Notes: a model not told the origin generated them from the sequence alone. 64,000 bases of DNA from PALSA-894 sp963734185 (GCA_963734185.1 CAVTGA010000001.1:744001-808000); one strand, 5' to 3'. Counted from the stretch's first letter, positions 17,926-28,111 are shown. Numbers and translations are program-made.

Positions 17926-18624
17926 ATGCAGATCACCTGGTACGGCCATTCCGCCTTCCGCCTCGATTTCGCCGGCACCGCGGTGCTGATCGACCCGTTC
18001 TTCAGCGGCAATCCGGCCTTCGTCTCCGACAAGGCTGCGGCGATCAAGGGTGTCTCGCACATCGTGCTCACCCACGGTCATGCCGACCACGTCGGCGACG
18101 CGCTCGACATCGCCAAGGCGCACGGCGCGACGGTCACGACCAACTACGACCTGTGCATGTGGCTTGCGGCCAAGGGCCTGGAGAAGTTCAATCCCATGAA
18201 CACGGGCGGCACCAGCGATCTCGGCGCCTTCACGGTCACCATGGTGCGCGCCGACCATTCCTCCGGCGACATCAATGACGGCATGCCGATCTATCTCGGC
18301 AACCCGTGCGGCGCGATCGTCAAGGCCAAGGGGGAGCCGACCGTGTATCACCTCGGCGACACCGACATCTTCTCCGACCTGGCCCTGATCGCCGAGATCC
18401 ATGGCCCCAAGGTCGCCTTCGTCCCGATCGGCGACCGCTTCACCATGAGCCCGGTGACCGCCGCGATCGCGGTCAAGCGGTTCCTCAAGGTGGAGACTGT
18501 CATCCCGTGCCACTACGGCTCGTTCCCGATCATCGAGCCGAACGCCGACAAATTCGTTGCCGAGATGCAGGGCAGCGCTACCGCGGTGATCGTGCCGGAG
18601 AAGGGCAAGCCGTTTTCGGTGTAG
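17926..18624 (+). CDS. UPF0173 metal-dependent hydrolase
   Basis: 232 residues with a metallo-beta-lactamase fold. The two-metal motif is LTHGHADHVGD at 49-59, the family start MQITWYGHSAFRLD is clear, and further ligands are in VYHLGDTDIFSD and VETVIPCHYGSFP. The family is widespread and its substrate is unknown. ATG at 17926, divergent from ruvX with about 80 bp between them, which should hold both promoters. Confidence 0.93.
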   Translation: MQITWYGHSAFRLDFAGTAVLIDPFFSGNPAFVSDKAAAIKGVSHIVLTHGHADHVGDALDIAKAHGATVTTNYDLCMWLAAKGLEKFNPMNTGGTSDLGAFTVTMVRADHSSGDINDGMPIYLGNPCGAIVKAKGEPTVYHLGDTDIFSDLALIAEIHGPKVAFVPIGDRFTMSPVTAAIAVKRFLKVETVIPCHYGSFPIIEPNADKFVAEMQGSATAVIVPEKGKPFSV

Positions 18625-18706
18625 CCCCGCGGGCGTTAAGGTTTACAAAGGATAAACGTCGCCGCGCGGGAGGGCTTGCCATAACAATTGGCGGTCCTTC
18701 CTCCGG

Positions 18707-19102
18707 ATGAGCGTCATGGGGCCCAACCTCGGCAAAGCGGCAGATGCCGGCAACTTCGAATGGGTCAACGACTGGGCCTCGAACGCCCAGGCGGTGCCGG
18801 CTGCCGAGCAGGCGAGGACCGATGCCGAGTCCACGCGCGCGCCGCCGCATCTCGTCGTGATCGATTCGACATCCCGATCGCCCGACCAGCTCATGCGCGA
18901 TATCGTCGACATCGAGCACGCGCGCGACGCCTTGCAGGCCGAGCGGCTGTTCATGCAGGCGCAGCCCAAGCGCACGCAGGCCTTGATGCTGATCCCGACG
19001 CGCACCGCCGACACCGTGCCGGTTTTTGTCGGCGGCGTGCTCGCGCTCATGATGCTCACCGTGTTCGGCGCCGCCGCAATGGTGAGCAAGCTGGCGCGGT
19101 GA
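18707..19102 (+). CDS. Hypothetical protein with a C-terminal membrane helix
   Basis: 131 residues. Soluble N-terminal part of about 95 residues, then one helix (VPVFVGGVLALMMLTVFGAAAMV) near the C-terminus and a short positive tail, which suggests a tail-anchored membrane protein. No family recognised. ATG at 18707; several other starts are not excluded. Its neighbours on both sides give no functional clue. Confidence 0.55.
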   Translation: MSVMGPNLGKAADAGNFEWVNDWASNAQAVPAAEQARTDAESTRAPPHLVVIDSTSRSPDQLMRDIVDIEHARDALQAERLFMQAQPKRTQALMLIPTRTADTVPVFVGGVLALMMLTVFGAAAMVSKLAR

Positions 19103-19243
19103 GTCGGGCGCCGGGCTTTCCTTGCCCAACTCACCGCGGTGCACTTTGGCCGGCACCGGGCAACAAATCCGTCCTGGATGAGCTTGAACGAGCCTTGGCG
19201 CGCTCGTACAACAGGCGGAAATCCGGCTGACCGGAGTAGCCCC

Positions 19244-19774
19244 ATGTCTGAGATCGACCGCGAGCTATGCCGCAGGTCTGCGGCCGAATGTGTGGAACTC
19301 GCGCGCATCACTACCGATGCCAAGACCAAGGAAATTCTGCTGCGGCACGCGCAGGAGTGGATCAAACTTGCCTACTCGGGTTCCGATGCCCAGTTGCAGC
19401 AGTTGCTGGCGGAGTTCAATAGCCAGCAACTGGGCCCAACGCTGCGCTCGCATGCTTCCATGCAGCAGCAGCAACAGCCCCAGCCGGAGGGGAAGCCGGA
19501 TGACGAGCCGGGACACACCCGGCAAAAGGAGAACTCCGCAATGAGGACCTTCGCGGCCGCAGCGCTGAGCGTCGCCGTGCTGGCAGGGCCGGCATTGGCC
19601 CAGCAACAAGAAAAGAAGACGCCGATGCAGATGGAGGAAGAGCAACGGCGCCGCGACCAGGCCGAGATCGACCGGCAGTACCGCAACGCGCCGCAGCGCC
19701 AGCAATTGGGTGACCCGCAGAAGGTCGACCCGTGGGCCACGATCAGGCCGTCGAACAGCAAGGACAGGAAGTGA
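19244..19774 (+). CDS. Composite reading frame: cytoplasmic helical domain plus in-frame exported domain
   Basis: 176 codons from ATG 19244, with GGAG 10 bases upstream. Residues 1-62 (MSEIDRELCRRSAAECVELA...) form a soluble helical domain common in Bradyrhizobiaceae. A Gln-rich linker (QQQQQPQPEGKPDDEPG) follows. At codon 100 there is a Met with its own AAAGGAG site seven bases upstream, and from it the frame reads as a signal peptide (MRTFAAAALSVAVLAGPALA) and a Gln-rich mature part. So this is either two genes in the same frame that lost the stop between them, or a nested second start at 19541 giving a 77-residue exported product. Functions unknown. Confidence 0.55.
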   Translation: MSEIDRELCRRSAAECVELARITTDAKTKEILLRHAQEWIKLAYSGSDAQLQQLLAEFNSQQLGPTLRSHASMQQQQQPQPEGKPDDEPGHTRQKENSAMRTFAAAALSVAVLAGPALAQQQEKKTPMQMEEEQRRRDQAEIDRQYRNAPQRQQLGDPQKVDPWATIRPSNSKDRK

Positions 19775-19827
19775 CGCTCGCGAGCAGGCCGCGCGTGCCC
19801 GCGTAACGCTGCGAGCTCCCGTTCCCC

Positions 19828-20904
19828 ATGTTCCCGAACCGGCGTCTCATCGATCTCACCAAGGCCGAGATCCCAATCGTCCAGGCGCCGATGGCCGGCG
19901 CGATGGACTTCGAGCTCGTCGCTGCGGTGTCGGAGGCGGGCGGCCTCGGCTCATTGCCCTGCGCCATGCTGAGCGTCGAGCAGATACGCGACCAGGTCGC
20001 GAAAATCCGCACGCGCACGGCAAAGCCGATCAACCTCAACTTCTTCTGCCACGCGCCGCCGATGCCGAACAATGCGCGCGAGACCAAGTGGCGCGAGCGG
20101 CTCGCCGTCTATTACGGGGAGCTTGGCGTCGACCCGGCCGCGCCGGTGCCTTCCTCGAACCGCGCGCCGTTCGACGAAGCATTCTGCGCAGCCGTACTCG
20201 AGCTGCGGCCGCAGGTCGTCAGCTTCCATTTCGGGCTGCCGGAGCGTGCGCTGTACGAGAGGCTGAAACGCGCGGGCATCGTCATCCTCAGTTCCGCCAC
20301 GACCGTGCGCGAGGCGCGCTGGCTCGCCGAACGCGGCGTCGACGCTATCATCGCGCAGGGGGTCGAGGCGGGCGGCCATCGCGGCATGTTCCTGTCCGAC
20401 GACATCGCGACGCAGGTCGGCACCATGGCGCTGGTGCCGCAGGTGGTCGATGCGGTGACGGTGCCGGTGATCGCCGCGGGCGGCATCGCCGACGGACGCG
20501 GCATCGCGGCCGCTTTCGCGCTCGGCGCTGCGGGCGTGCAGATCGGCAGCGCCTTCCTGCACTGCCCGGAGGCGAAGCCCTCGGCGATCCACCGTGCCGC
20601 GCTGAAGTCGGCGCACGACGACGGCACGGTGCTGACCAACGTGATGACCGGACGGCCGGCGCGCAGCCTCATGTTGCGGGTCGTGCGCGAGGTCGGCCCG
20701 ATGTCGGATCTCGCCCCGCAATTCCCGCTCGCCGGCGGCGCGCTGGCGCCGCTGCGCGCCAAGGCCGAGGCGGCAGGCTCGGGCGATTTCTCCACCCAAT
20801 GGGCCGGTCAGGCGGCGGCGCTCGGGAGGGAGATCGGCGCCGGCGCGGCAGTGCGCCGGCTGGCGGCCGAAGCCCTGGCGCTGATGCAGCGGATGGCAGT
20901 GTAG
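19828..20904 (+). CDS. Nitronate monooxygenase
   Basis: 358 residues. FMN-dependent oxidation of alkyl nitronates; TIM barrel. Motifs: VQAPMAGAMDFELVAA near the N-terminus, AQGVEAGGHRG with the catalytic His, and the phosphate-binding VIAAGGIADGRGIAAAFALG and AGVQIGSAFL. Related enoyl reductases (FabK) share the fold but lack this His context. ATG 19828. The stop codon TAG at 20902-20904 lies inside the first bases (GTAGGG) of a dispersed palindromic repeat, so the end of the protein was set by the repeat insertion. Confidence 0.9.
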   Translation: MFPNRRLIDLTKAEIPIVQAPMAGAMDFELVAAVSEAGGLGSLPCAMLSVEQIRDQVAKIRTRTAKPINLNFFCHAPPMPNNARETKWRERLAVYYGELGVDPAAPVPSSNRAPFDEAFCAAVLELRPQVVSFHFGLPERALYERLKRAGIVILSSATTVREARWLAERGVDAIIAQGVEAGGHRGMFLSDDIATQVGTMALVPQVVDAVTVPVIAAGGIADGRGIAAAFALGAAGVQIGSAFLHCPEAKPSAIHRAALKSAHDDGTVLTNVMTGRPARSLMLRVVREVGPMSDLAPQFPLAGGALAPLRAKAEAAGSGDFSTQWAGQAAALGREIGAGAAVRRLAAEALALMQRMAV

Positions 20905-20990
20905 GGCGGGCAAAGGCGCGCAAGCGCCGTGCCCGCGTCTTTTTCGTCGCGTTGAGATCACGCGGGCACGCTTCGCTTTGCCCGCCCTAC
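20901..20990. repeat. REP/BIME-like element, short form
   Basis: Begins GTAGGGCGGGCAAAGGCGC and ends TTTGCCCGCCCTAC, with inner arms CCGTGCCCGCGT and ACGCGGGCACG. Two hairpins face each other, and the outer ends are GTAG and CTAC. Same family as 34673, 35825, 39485, 53461, 54729, 55480 and 62561. It provides the stop codon of the nitronate monooxygenase gene. Confidence 0.85.
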
Positions 20991-20992
20991 GT

Positions 20993-21093
20993 CCCGTCAT
21001 GCCCGGCCTTGTGCCGGGCATCCACGTCTTGCTTTCCGGAAGCCACAAGCAAGAAAGACGTAGATGGCCGGGACAAGCCCGGCCATGACGGGG
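20993..21093. repeat. CCCGTCATG...CATGACGGG palindromic repeat
   Basis: About 100 bp with ends CCCGTCATGCCCGGCCTTG and CAAGCCCGGCCATGACGGG and an inner pair GACGTAGATGG / CCACGTCTT. A second copy is at 57871-58004. Separate family from the GTAGGGCGGG elements, which it directly follows here. Confidence 0.8.
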
Positions 21094-21130
21094 TAAGGAA
21101 TTCGTTGAATCATTTTCCGGCAGTTGCCAC

Positions 21131-22477
21131 GTGGCAAGCGACAGCGACGCACCGCAGGACCCGAAAACCTACCCTGGCAAGGGATGGGGCCTTGCTTCCT
21201 TTGCCCGCGTTCGCGAATGGCCGGAGGTCGTGACCGCGCCGCTGGTCGCGGCCGGCGTGCTGATCCTCGCCGTCCTGTTCGGTGTCGGCGTCTTTCTCAT
21301 CTATAGCCTGGTTCAACGTGTTCTCGCCGGCGGGACCGATACCGTCCCCGCCGCGGGTGCCGCGCTCACCGCAATAGCTGCGATCTTCGGCGCCGTTTTC
21401 CTCTTCTGGCGGACGCTCGTTGCCCATTGGCAAGCGCGGGCCAACCAGGACCAGGTGACCATCGCGCGCGAGAGCCACTACACCACGCTGTTCACCAAAG
21501 CAGTCGAGCAGCTCGGCGCGACGCGCGAGGTCAAAAAAACAATTGAGTTCGATGACGCGCATGGCGTGATGAGGCGCGAGATGGTTGCCAAGACCGAGCC
21601 CAATCTCGAAGTGCGGCTCGGAGCGATTTATGCCCTGGAACGGATTGCGCAGGATTCCGAACGTGATCACTTGCCGATAATGGAAGTGCTATGCGCCTAT
21701 ATTCGGAACGAACAGAACTCTGGAGTGGCAATGAAGAGGCCGACTGACACCCCAAATCAATCGGAAACGTTCGGACAATGGGAAGACTCACTACCAGTTC
21801 CGCGCCTTGATATACAAGCAGCGGTGACGGTGATTGGGCGACGCCCGGCCGAGCGCATTCAGCATGAGTTGAAGCGCGGTTTTACGCTCGATCTCTCACA
21901 TTCCAACTTGCAACGCTGCAATTTTCATCTTGGCGACTTTTCAAGCGCCAAATTCGACAAAAGCCATCTGGACGGGGCAAATTTTCACGAAACAAGACTT
22001 CGGGCATCGTGGTTTTCGGAAGCTCACCTCGAAGGGGCGGTGCTAATCGACACAGACTTGTACGAGGTTCACTTTGACAAGGCCTCGCTACGAAATGCTT
22101 CCTTCTTCCTTTCACGAATCTCCAAATCGTATTTGTCCCAGTGCGACCTAACCTTGGCTAGCTTCCATATGGCTACCATGGATGAGGTCTCGTTTGCTGA
22201 CAGCAATCTCCGATGTGCAAATTTTGAGCGCGCGCGAGTCAGGAAATCTGACTTTCGAGGAGCAAACCTTGTCGGTGTGTGTCTCTATGAGGCTGATCTA
22301 ACCGGTATGGATGATTTGAATACGGAGCAGCTATTTCCCACGATTGGTGATCGATCAACGAAGCTCTCAAGGAGAACCAAACGCCCAAAACATTGGCCTG
22401 ATGACATTCTGTCGGAAAGTGAGCGTATGGGGATGCGAGATCAAGCTCGGGGCGAGCTTGAACGCGAAGAGAAATGA
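21131..22477 (+). CDS. Membrane-anchored pentapeptide-repeat protein
   Basis: 448 residues from GTG 21131. Two membrane helices (about 33-60 and 75-95), a cytoplasmic linker region with LEVRLGAIYALERIAQDSER (often found next to such repeats), then a right-handed beta-helix of pentapeptide repeats (about 245-400: DLSHSNLQRCNFHLGDFSSA, DGANF, DTDLY, SDFRGANLVGVCLYEADLTG). The C-terminal tail is charged. Base composition falls off in the second half. Function unknown; in some bacteria proteins of this layout act at the membrane in stress or effector roles. Directly precedes gatC. Confidence 0.8.
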   Translation: MASDSDAPQDPKTYPGKGWGLASFARVREWPEVVTAPLVAAGVLILAVLFGVGVFLIYSLVQRVLAGGTDTVPAAGAALTAIAAIFGAVFLFWRTLVAHWQARANQDQVTIARESHYTTLFTKAVEQLGATREVKKTIEFDDAHGVMRREMVAKTEPNLEVRLGAIYALERIAQDSERDHLPIMEVLCAYIRNEQNSGVAMKRPTDTPNQSETFGQWEDSLPVPRLDIQAAVTVIGRRPAERIQHELKRGFTLDLSHSNLQRCNFHLGDFSSAKFDKSHLDGANFHETRLRASWFSEAHLEGAVLIDTDLYEVHFDKASLRNASFFLSRISKSYLSQCDLTLASFHMATMDEVSFADSNLRCANFERARVRKSDFRGANLVGVCLYEADLTGMDDLNTEQLFPTIGDRSTKLSRRTKRPKHWPDDILSESERMGMRDQARGELEREEK

Positions 22478-22544
22478 CCCATTTGTTGCGCGTGCTGACT
22501 AAGGTGAGCTATATCGCGTGCCGGTCCTGGCCAAATGGGTCTAT

Positions 22545-22832
22545 ATGTCCGTCGACGCCGATACCGTCCGCCGCATCGCGCATCTGGCGCGCATCGCGGT
22601 TGCCGAGGACGAGGTCGAGCACCTCAAAGGCGAACTGAACGCGATCCTGGCCTTTGTCGAGCAGCTCGGCGAGGTCGACGTCGCCGGCGTCGAGCCGATG
22701 ACCTCGGTGACGCCGATGGCGATGAAGCAGCGGCCGGACGTGGTCACCGACGGCGGCATCGCGGACGACATCGTGAAGAATGCGCCGATGACGGAGGATC
22801 ACTTTTTTCTCGTGCCCAAAGTCGTGGAGTGA
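22545..22832 (+). CDS. gatC: Aspartyl/glutamyl-tRNA amidotransferase subunit C
   Basis: 95 residues; small GatC subunit that wraps around GatA and links it to GatB in the amidotransferase that makes Gln-tRNA(Gln) and/or Asn-tRNA(Asn). Start VDADTVRRIAHLARIAV and end NAPMTEDHFFLVPKVVE are typical. I choose ATG 22545; nine in-frame codons upstream have no family support. gatA follows after one small gene. Confidence 0.95.
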   Translation: MSVDADTVRRIAHLARIAVAEDEVEHLKGELNAILAFVEQLGEVDVAGVEPMTSVTPMAMKQRPDVVTDGGIADDIVKNAPMTEDHFFLVPKVVE

Positions 22833-22841
22833 AGACCATCC

Positions 22842-23078
22842 ATGTGCATGGCATGCGAGGAAGGCGACCTCTATTTCCGCTGGCAGCTGGTCGAGCAGAT
22901 CGCCAGGGGCGAACTGCCGGCCGGCCACACGGAGGAGGACCTGCGCGCCATGGGCCTGCCGCTGCCGGGCGAACTCGTCAGGGAAGAGCAGCCCGACGGC
23001 ACGTTTCTGATCCGGCAGGTGGCGCCGAAGCGAGAGCCGAAGAGCGCTTTCGCCTGCGACAGTCCGGATAGCGAATGA
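22842..23078 (+). CDS. Small conserved hypothetical between gatC and gatA
   Basis: 78 residues, starts MCMACEEGDLYFRWQLVEQI with a CxxC at residues 2-5 and another Cys near the C-terminus. Stop overlaps the gatA start (ATGA), so it is translated with gatA. Found in the same place in related genomes, as far as I can recall; no function assigned. It might be a small Fe-S or zinc-binding accessory, but only two Cys are close together. Confidence 0.65.
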   Translation: MCMACEEGDLYFRWQLVEQIARGELPAGHTEEDLRAMGLPLPGELVREEQPDGTFLIRQVAPKREPKSAFACDSPDSE

Positions 23079-24583
23079 CCGACCTTACCTCTCTCACGCT
23101 CGCACAGGCGCGCGACCAGCTTCGCCGCAAGCAGATCTCCGCGCTCGAACTGGCGCAAGCGCATCTCGATGCGATCGGGGAAGCGCGCGCGCTCAACGCA
23201 TTCGTCCTGGAAGCGCCGGACAACGCGCGCGCCATGGCGCAGGCCTGCGATGCGCGGCTGGCGCGTGGGGAAGGCGGGCCGCTCGAAGGCATCCCGCTCG
23301 GCATCAAGGACCTGTTCTGCACCCGCGATGTGCGCACCACCGCGTGCTCGCGCATCCTCGACAATTTTCATCCGACCTACGAGTCGACGGTCACCGCCAA
23401 CCTGTGGCGCGACGGCGCCGTGATGCTGGGCAAGCTCAACAACGACGAGTTCGCCATGGGCTCGTCGAACGAGACCTCGTGCTTCGGCCCGGTGGTCAAT
23501 CCATGGCGCCGGCGCGGCTCGAATGTCGGCACGGGCGCGAGCGGCGCGATCGAAGGCACGCACCTGGTGCCCGGCGGCTCGTCAGGGGGGTCTGCAGCGG
23601 CGGTGGCGGCAAAACTCTGCCTCGGGGCGACCGCGACCGACACCGGCGGTTCGATCCGCCAGCCGGCCGCCTTCACCGCCACGGTCGGCCTCAAGCCGAC
23701 CTATGGGCGCTGCTCGCGTTGGGGCATCGTCGCGTTCGCGTCCTCGCTCGACCAGGCCGGGCCGATCGCGCGCGACGTGCGCGACTGCGCCATCCTGATG
23801 CGCTCGATGGCGGGCCACGATGCGAAGGACACCACCTCGGCCGATGTGCCGGTGCCGGACTACGAGGCTGCGGTCGGGCGTCCGGTCAAGGGCATGACCA
23901 TCGGGGTGCCGCGCGAGTATCGGCTCGACGGCATGCCGGCGGAGATCGAGACGCTATGGCAACAAGGCATCGCGTGGCTGAAGGATGCCGGCGCCAGGAT
24001 CGTCGACGTCTCGCTGCCGCACACCAAATATGCGCTGCCGGCGTATTACATCGTGGCGCCGGCCGAAGCCTCCTCCAACCTCGCGCGCTACGACGGCGTG
24101 CGTTACGGCCTGCGCGTCGCGGCGCGCGACATCACCGGCCAGTACCAGCAGACCCGCGCCGCAGGCTTCAGCAAGGAGGTGCGGCGGCGCGTGATGATCG
24201 GCACCTACGTGCTCTCGGCCGGCTACTACGATGCCTATTACGTGCGCGCGCAAAAAGTGCGCACGCTGATCCGCCAGGATTTCGAGCAGAGCTTCGCAGC
24301 GGGCGTCGATGCCATGCTGACGCCGGCGACGCCCTCGGCCGCGTTCGGCATCGGCGAGAAGGGCGGCGCCGATCCGATCGAGATGTACCTGAACGACGTG
24401 TTCACCGTGACGGTGAACATGGCCGGCCTGCCGGGCATCGCGGTGCCGGCGGGGCTCGACGCCCAAGGCCTCCCGCTCGGCCTGCAGCTGATCGGAAGGC
24501 CGTTCGACGAGGAGACGCTGTTCGCGCTCGGCGCCGTGATCGAGCGGGCGGCCGGGCATTTCGTGCCGGAGCGGTGGTGGTGA
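23075..24583 (+). CDS. gatA: Aspartyl/glutamyl-tRNA amidotransferase subunit A
   Basis: Glutaminase subunit that releases ammonia for transamidation. 502 residues, amidase signature fold. Catalytic Lys78 (GIPLGIKDL), cis-Ser in VPGGSSGGSAAAVAA (about 169-173) and nucleophile Ser193 in DTGGSIRQPAAF. Between VNPWRRRGSN and VPGGSSGGS the loop has about eleven residues (VGTGASGAIEG) more than usual. Start ATG 23075 overlaps the preceding small gene. gatB is 1.4 kb further on, after three small genes. Confidence 0.96.
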   Translation: MTDLTSLTLAQARDQLRRKQISALELAQAHLDAIGEARALNAFVLEAPDNARAMAQACDARLARGEGGPLEGIPLGIKDLFCTRDVRTTACSRILDNFHPTYESTVTANLWRDGAVMLGKLNNDEFAMGSSNETSCFGPVVNPWRRRGSNVGTGASGAIEGTHLVPGGSSGGSAAAVAAKLCLGATATDTGGSIRQPAAFTATVGLKPTYGRCSRWGIVAFASSLDQAGPIARDVRDCAILMRSMAGHDAKDTTSADVPVPDYEAAVGRPVKGMTIGVPREYRLDGMPAEIETLWQQGIAWLKDAGARIVDVSLPHTKYALPAYYIVAPAEASSNLARYDGVRYGLRVAARDITGQYQQTRAAGFSKEVRRRVMIGTYVLSAGYYDAYYVRAQKVRTLIRQDFEQSFAAGVDAMLTPATPSAAFGIGEKGGADPIEMYLNDVFTVTVNMAGLPGIAVPAGLDAQGLPLGLQLIGRPFDEETLFALGAVIERAAGHFVPERWW

Positions 24584-24585
24584 GC

Positions 24586-24870
24586 ATGGCGGCGGCGTTT
24601 CACCAATCGCTTGCCCGCGCCGCGCCGCCCGGCGGCCTGTCCTCGTCGCTCATGGCGTTGTGGTGGGCGAAGAAGGGCGACTGGGACAAGGCGCACAAGA
24701 TCGTCATGGACGATGACGGCGCGGAGGCCGCCTGGGTGCATGCCTATCTGCACCGGGTCGAGGGCGACCTGCCCAATGCGCGCTACTGGTACCGCGCCGC
24801 GGGCAAGCCGGAGTTCACGGGCGCGCTCGAGGCCGAATGGGAAGCGATCGTCGCGGCGCTGCTCGTGTGA
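24586..24870 (+). CDS. Small hypothetical protein after gatA
   Basis: 94 residues. The middle reads WWAKKGDWDKAHKIV and YLHRVEGDLPNARYWYRAAG, like two helix-turn-helix TPR/Sel1-style repeats. Starts 2 bp after the gatA stop (or at a GTG overlapping it), so it belongs to the gat transcript. Related short proteins are found after gatA in this group; function unknown. Confidence 0.7.
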   Translation: MAAAFHQSLARAAPPGGLSSSLMALWWAKKGDWDKAHKIVMDDDGAEAAWVHAYLHRVEGDLPNARYWYRAAGKPEFTGALEAEWEAIVAALLV

Positions 24871-24955
24871 ACGCGACCGGCTTTCCGGTACACTAACAAT
24901 AATGGCTGCGCACGCACGCGACGCGCAGTGGCGCGCGGGCCCTCAAGAGGATGCC

Positions 24956-25648
24956 ATGCTGACACGAATCCTCGTTTCCGGATTGACCCTGCTGGCAATC
25001 AGCGCGTCGACCCAAGCCCAGACAGCGCGCACGCCGGCGCCCCCTGGTGCGGAGGTCTATTTCGTCGACCTCAAGGACGGCGCGCGCGTGCCGACCAAGT
25101 TCCGCATCAATTTCGGACTGCGCAACATGGGGGTCGCGCCGGCTGGCTCGGACCGCCCGAATGCCGGCCACCATCATCTGCTGATCGACGTGCGGCTGCC
25201 CGCGCTCGATCGCGAGATCCCGAACGACTTCAATCACCTGCATTTCGGCGCCGGGCAGACCGAGGCCGAGGTCACGCTGCCGCCCGGAGAGCACACGTTG
25301 CAGCTCCTGGTCGGCGACAAGGATCATGTGCCGCACAACCCGCCGGTGCTGTCGGCGCCGATCCGGGTGGTGGTGGTCGACGAGGCGCGGCCGGCGCAGG
25401 CCGCCCAGCCGCCGGCGCCACAGCCGCAGCCGGCTGTCGCCAAACCGGTCCGTCCGAAGGCGAAGAAGGCCGAGCGCCCCAGGAGGGAGAAGAAAGAAAC
25501 GAGGAAGCGCCAGGAGCAACGCGACCAGCCGCGGCAAGAGCGGCGCCAGCAGGCCCCGGCGAGCGAGAGTGCCTTGGAACGCACACGCCGCAACCTCGGC
25601 GGTTGCGTCGTCGATCTCGGCAACGGCCGCACCGAACCTTGCCGCTAG
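24956..25648 (+). CDS. Exported DUF4399 protein with a Pro/Lys-rich tail
   Basis: 230 residues. Signal peptide MLTRILVSGLTLLAISASTQ, then a DUF4399 domain (about 32-132: EVYFVDLKDGARVPTKFRINFG, NAGHHHLLID, FNHLHFGAGQTEAEV, LQLLVGDKDHVPH), with conserved His that suggest metal binding. The tail from about 140 is Pro/Gln, then Lys/Arg/Glu-rich, then two Cys near the end (GGCVVDLGNGRTEPCR). Start ATG 24956 with GAGG seven bases before. The TAG stop at 25646-25648 is the first part of a palindromic repeat. Confidence 0.75.
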   Translation: MLTRILVSGLTLLAISASTQAQTARTPAPPGAEVYFVDLKDGARVPTKFRINFGLRNMGVAPAGSDRPNAGHHHLLIDVRLPALDREIPNDFNHLHFGAGQTEAEVTLPPGEHTLQLLVGDKDHVPHNPPVLSAPIRVVVVDEARPAQAAQPPAPQPQPAVAKPVRPKAKKAERPRREKKETRKRQEQRDQPRQERRQQAPASESALERTRRNLGGCVVDLGNGRTEPCR

Positions 25649-25749
25649 AGCACGATCCCGAAAAGTGTGTAGCGGTTTTCGGAAAAGATCATGCTCCACG
25701 AATAACTTAGAGCGCGATGACGATTCGAAGAAAAGTCATCGTGCTCTAG
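25646..25749. repeat. Twin-hairpin GAGCA(T/C)GATCCCG repeat
   Basis: Two linked palindromes: TAGAGCACGATCCCGAAAAG with GGAAAAGATCATGCTCC, then AGAGCGCGATGACGATTCG with AGTCATCGTGCTCTA. The same pair, in either orientation, is at 47433-47534 and 61187-61278; single first hairpins are at 3149 and 2104. The stop codon of the preceding gene lies in its first bases. Confidence 0.85.
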
Positions 25750-25755
25750 GCGCGA

Positions 25756-25926
25756 CTATTTCGCCGGGACGGTCTTCGCGATCGGCGGCAGGTCCTGGTC
25801 ACCCTGCACGGTCTTCTTTCCGCCCAATTCGCCGCCGGTCAGGATGAAAACGACCGCCGAGGCCGCGACAATGCCGCCGAGCAGCAGCATGAGGCCGCCG
25901 GTCGAGGAATCCTTGTTGTCAGCCAT
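25756..25926 (-). CDS. Small single-helix membrane protein
   Basis: 56 residues starting MADNKDSSTGGLMLLLGGIV and continuing into one clear membrane helix (about 11-31), then a Gly/Lys-rich and Asp-rich C-terminal tail (QGDQDLPPIAKTVPAK). Runs opposite to gatA and gatB. AT content and codon use match the host. Conserved small proteins of this kind occur in Bradyrhizobiaceae; no function known. Too short for most gene callers, but the helix, the ATG and the tail look genuine. Confidence 0.6.
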   Translation of the reverse strand: MADNKDSSTGGLMLLLGGIVAASAVVFILTGGELGGKKTVQGDQDLPPIAKTVPAK

Positions 25927-26031
25927 GAGGCGCTCCGTATAAGCCCATCGGTCAACGCTTGGACGTGACCACGGTTCCGCGGCGCCGAGACGGCGCCTTG
26001 GCGGCGTGACGGCCGCACAAATGGCAACACC

Positions 26032-27528
<1,497 letters not shown>

Positions 27529-28111
27529 CGTCAGCCGACGCCGCGGCGGGCGCAAAGAGCGGCGCGTTCATCACGTGCGCGGCGCTTGCAAGAACGTCGC
27601 CGGAAGACGCTTGCGGTCGGCGGTCGGGCTCGAAGCGGAGAGCGCGGGCGCGAATCACTTGCACTGATTCGTGCGCTTTCGGACGCGAATCCGCCGTTGC
27701 GCAACGCGTCGGCGGCGTTTTTGCAAAAAAATTTTTCGGTCGCTGAATCGGCAGCGATCGTGGTGCATTGCACACGCGAGCTCGTGCGGATGCGACCGCT
27801 GGCACACCGCCGTGGCGCACGCACGAAAAAATCCAGGCATGCGAAAAGTCCTTGATTCATGCGGGTTTCTCGCAACGAGAAAGAGTCGCCTCGAGTTCGA
27901 GCGCAAGATTTCATCGGCGCTTGACAAGCAACGCCGGTGGATATGCGCGCACGCGTCGTGCAGGCGCGCGCTCTGCGCGGCAGCGCTCATATTTCGTTAA
28001 GCAGATTCGGAGTTTTTCTCTGAGTGCGGTAGTAATCGGAGTGCAGTGCATGTCGATTCGGATGTGCACTGTTCCGACATCGCCACTCACTCAAACTGCT
28101 AGGAGGGCAGC
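27529..28111. other. 583-bp region without a convincing gene, leader to the Lys-rich peptide
   Basis: No family-like frame on either strand. It contains an A/T-run (TTTTTGCAAAAAAATTTTTC at 27718-27737), and near 27921 a TTGACA that could be a -35 box; the matching -10 is weak. Codon-like periodicity is poor, with high CG and GC-skewed stretches. It may be a long 5' leader or a degraded gene. Confidence 0.3.
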
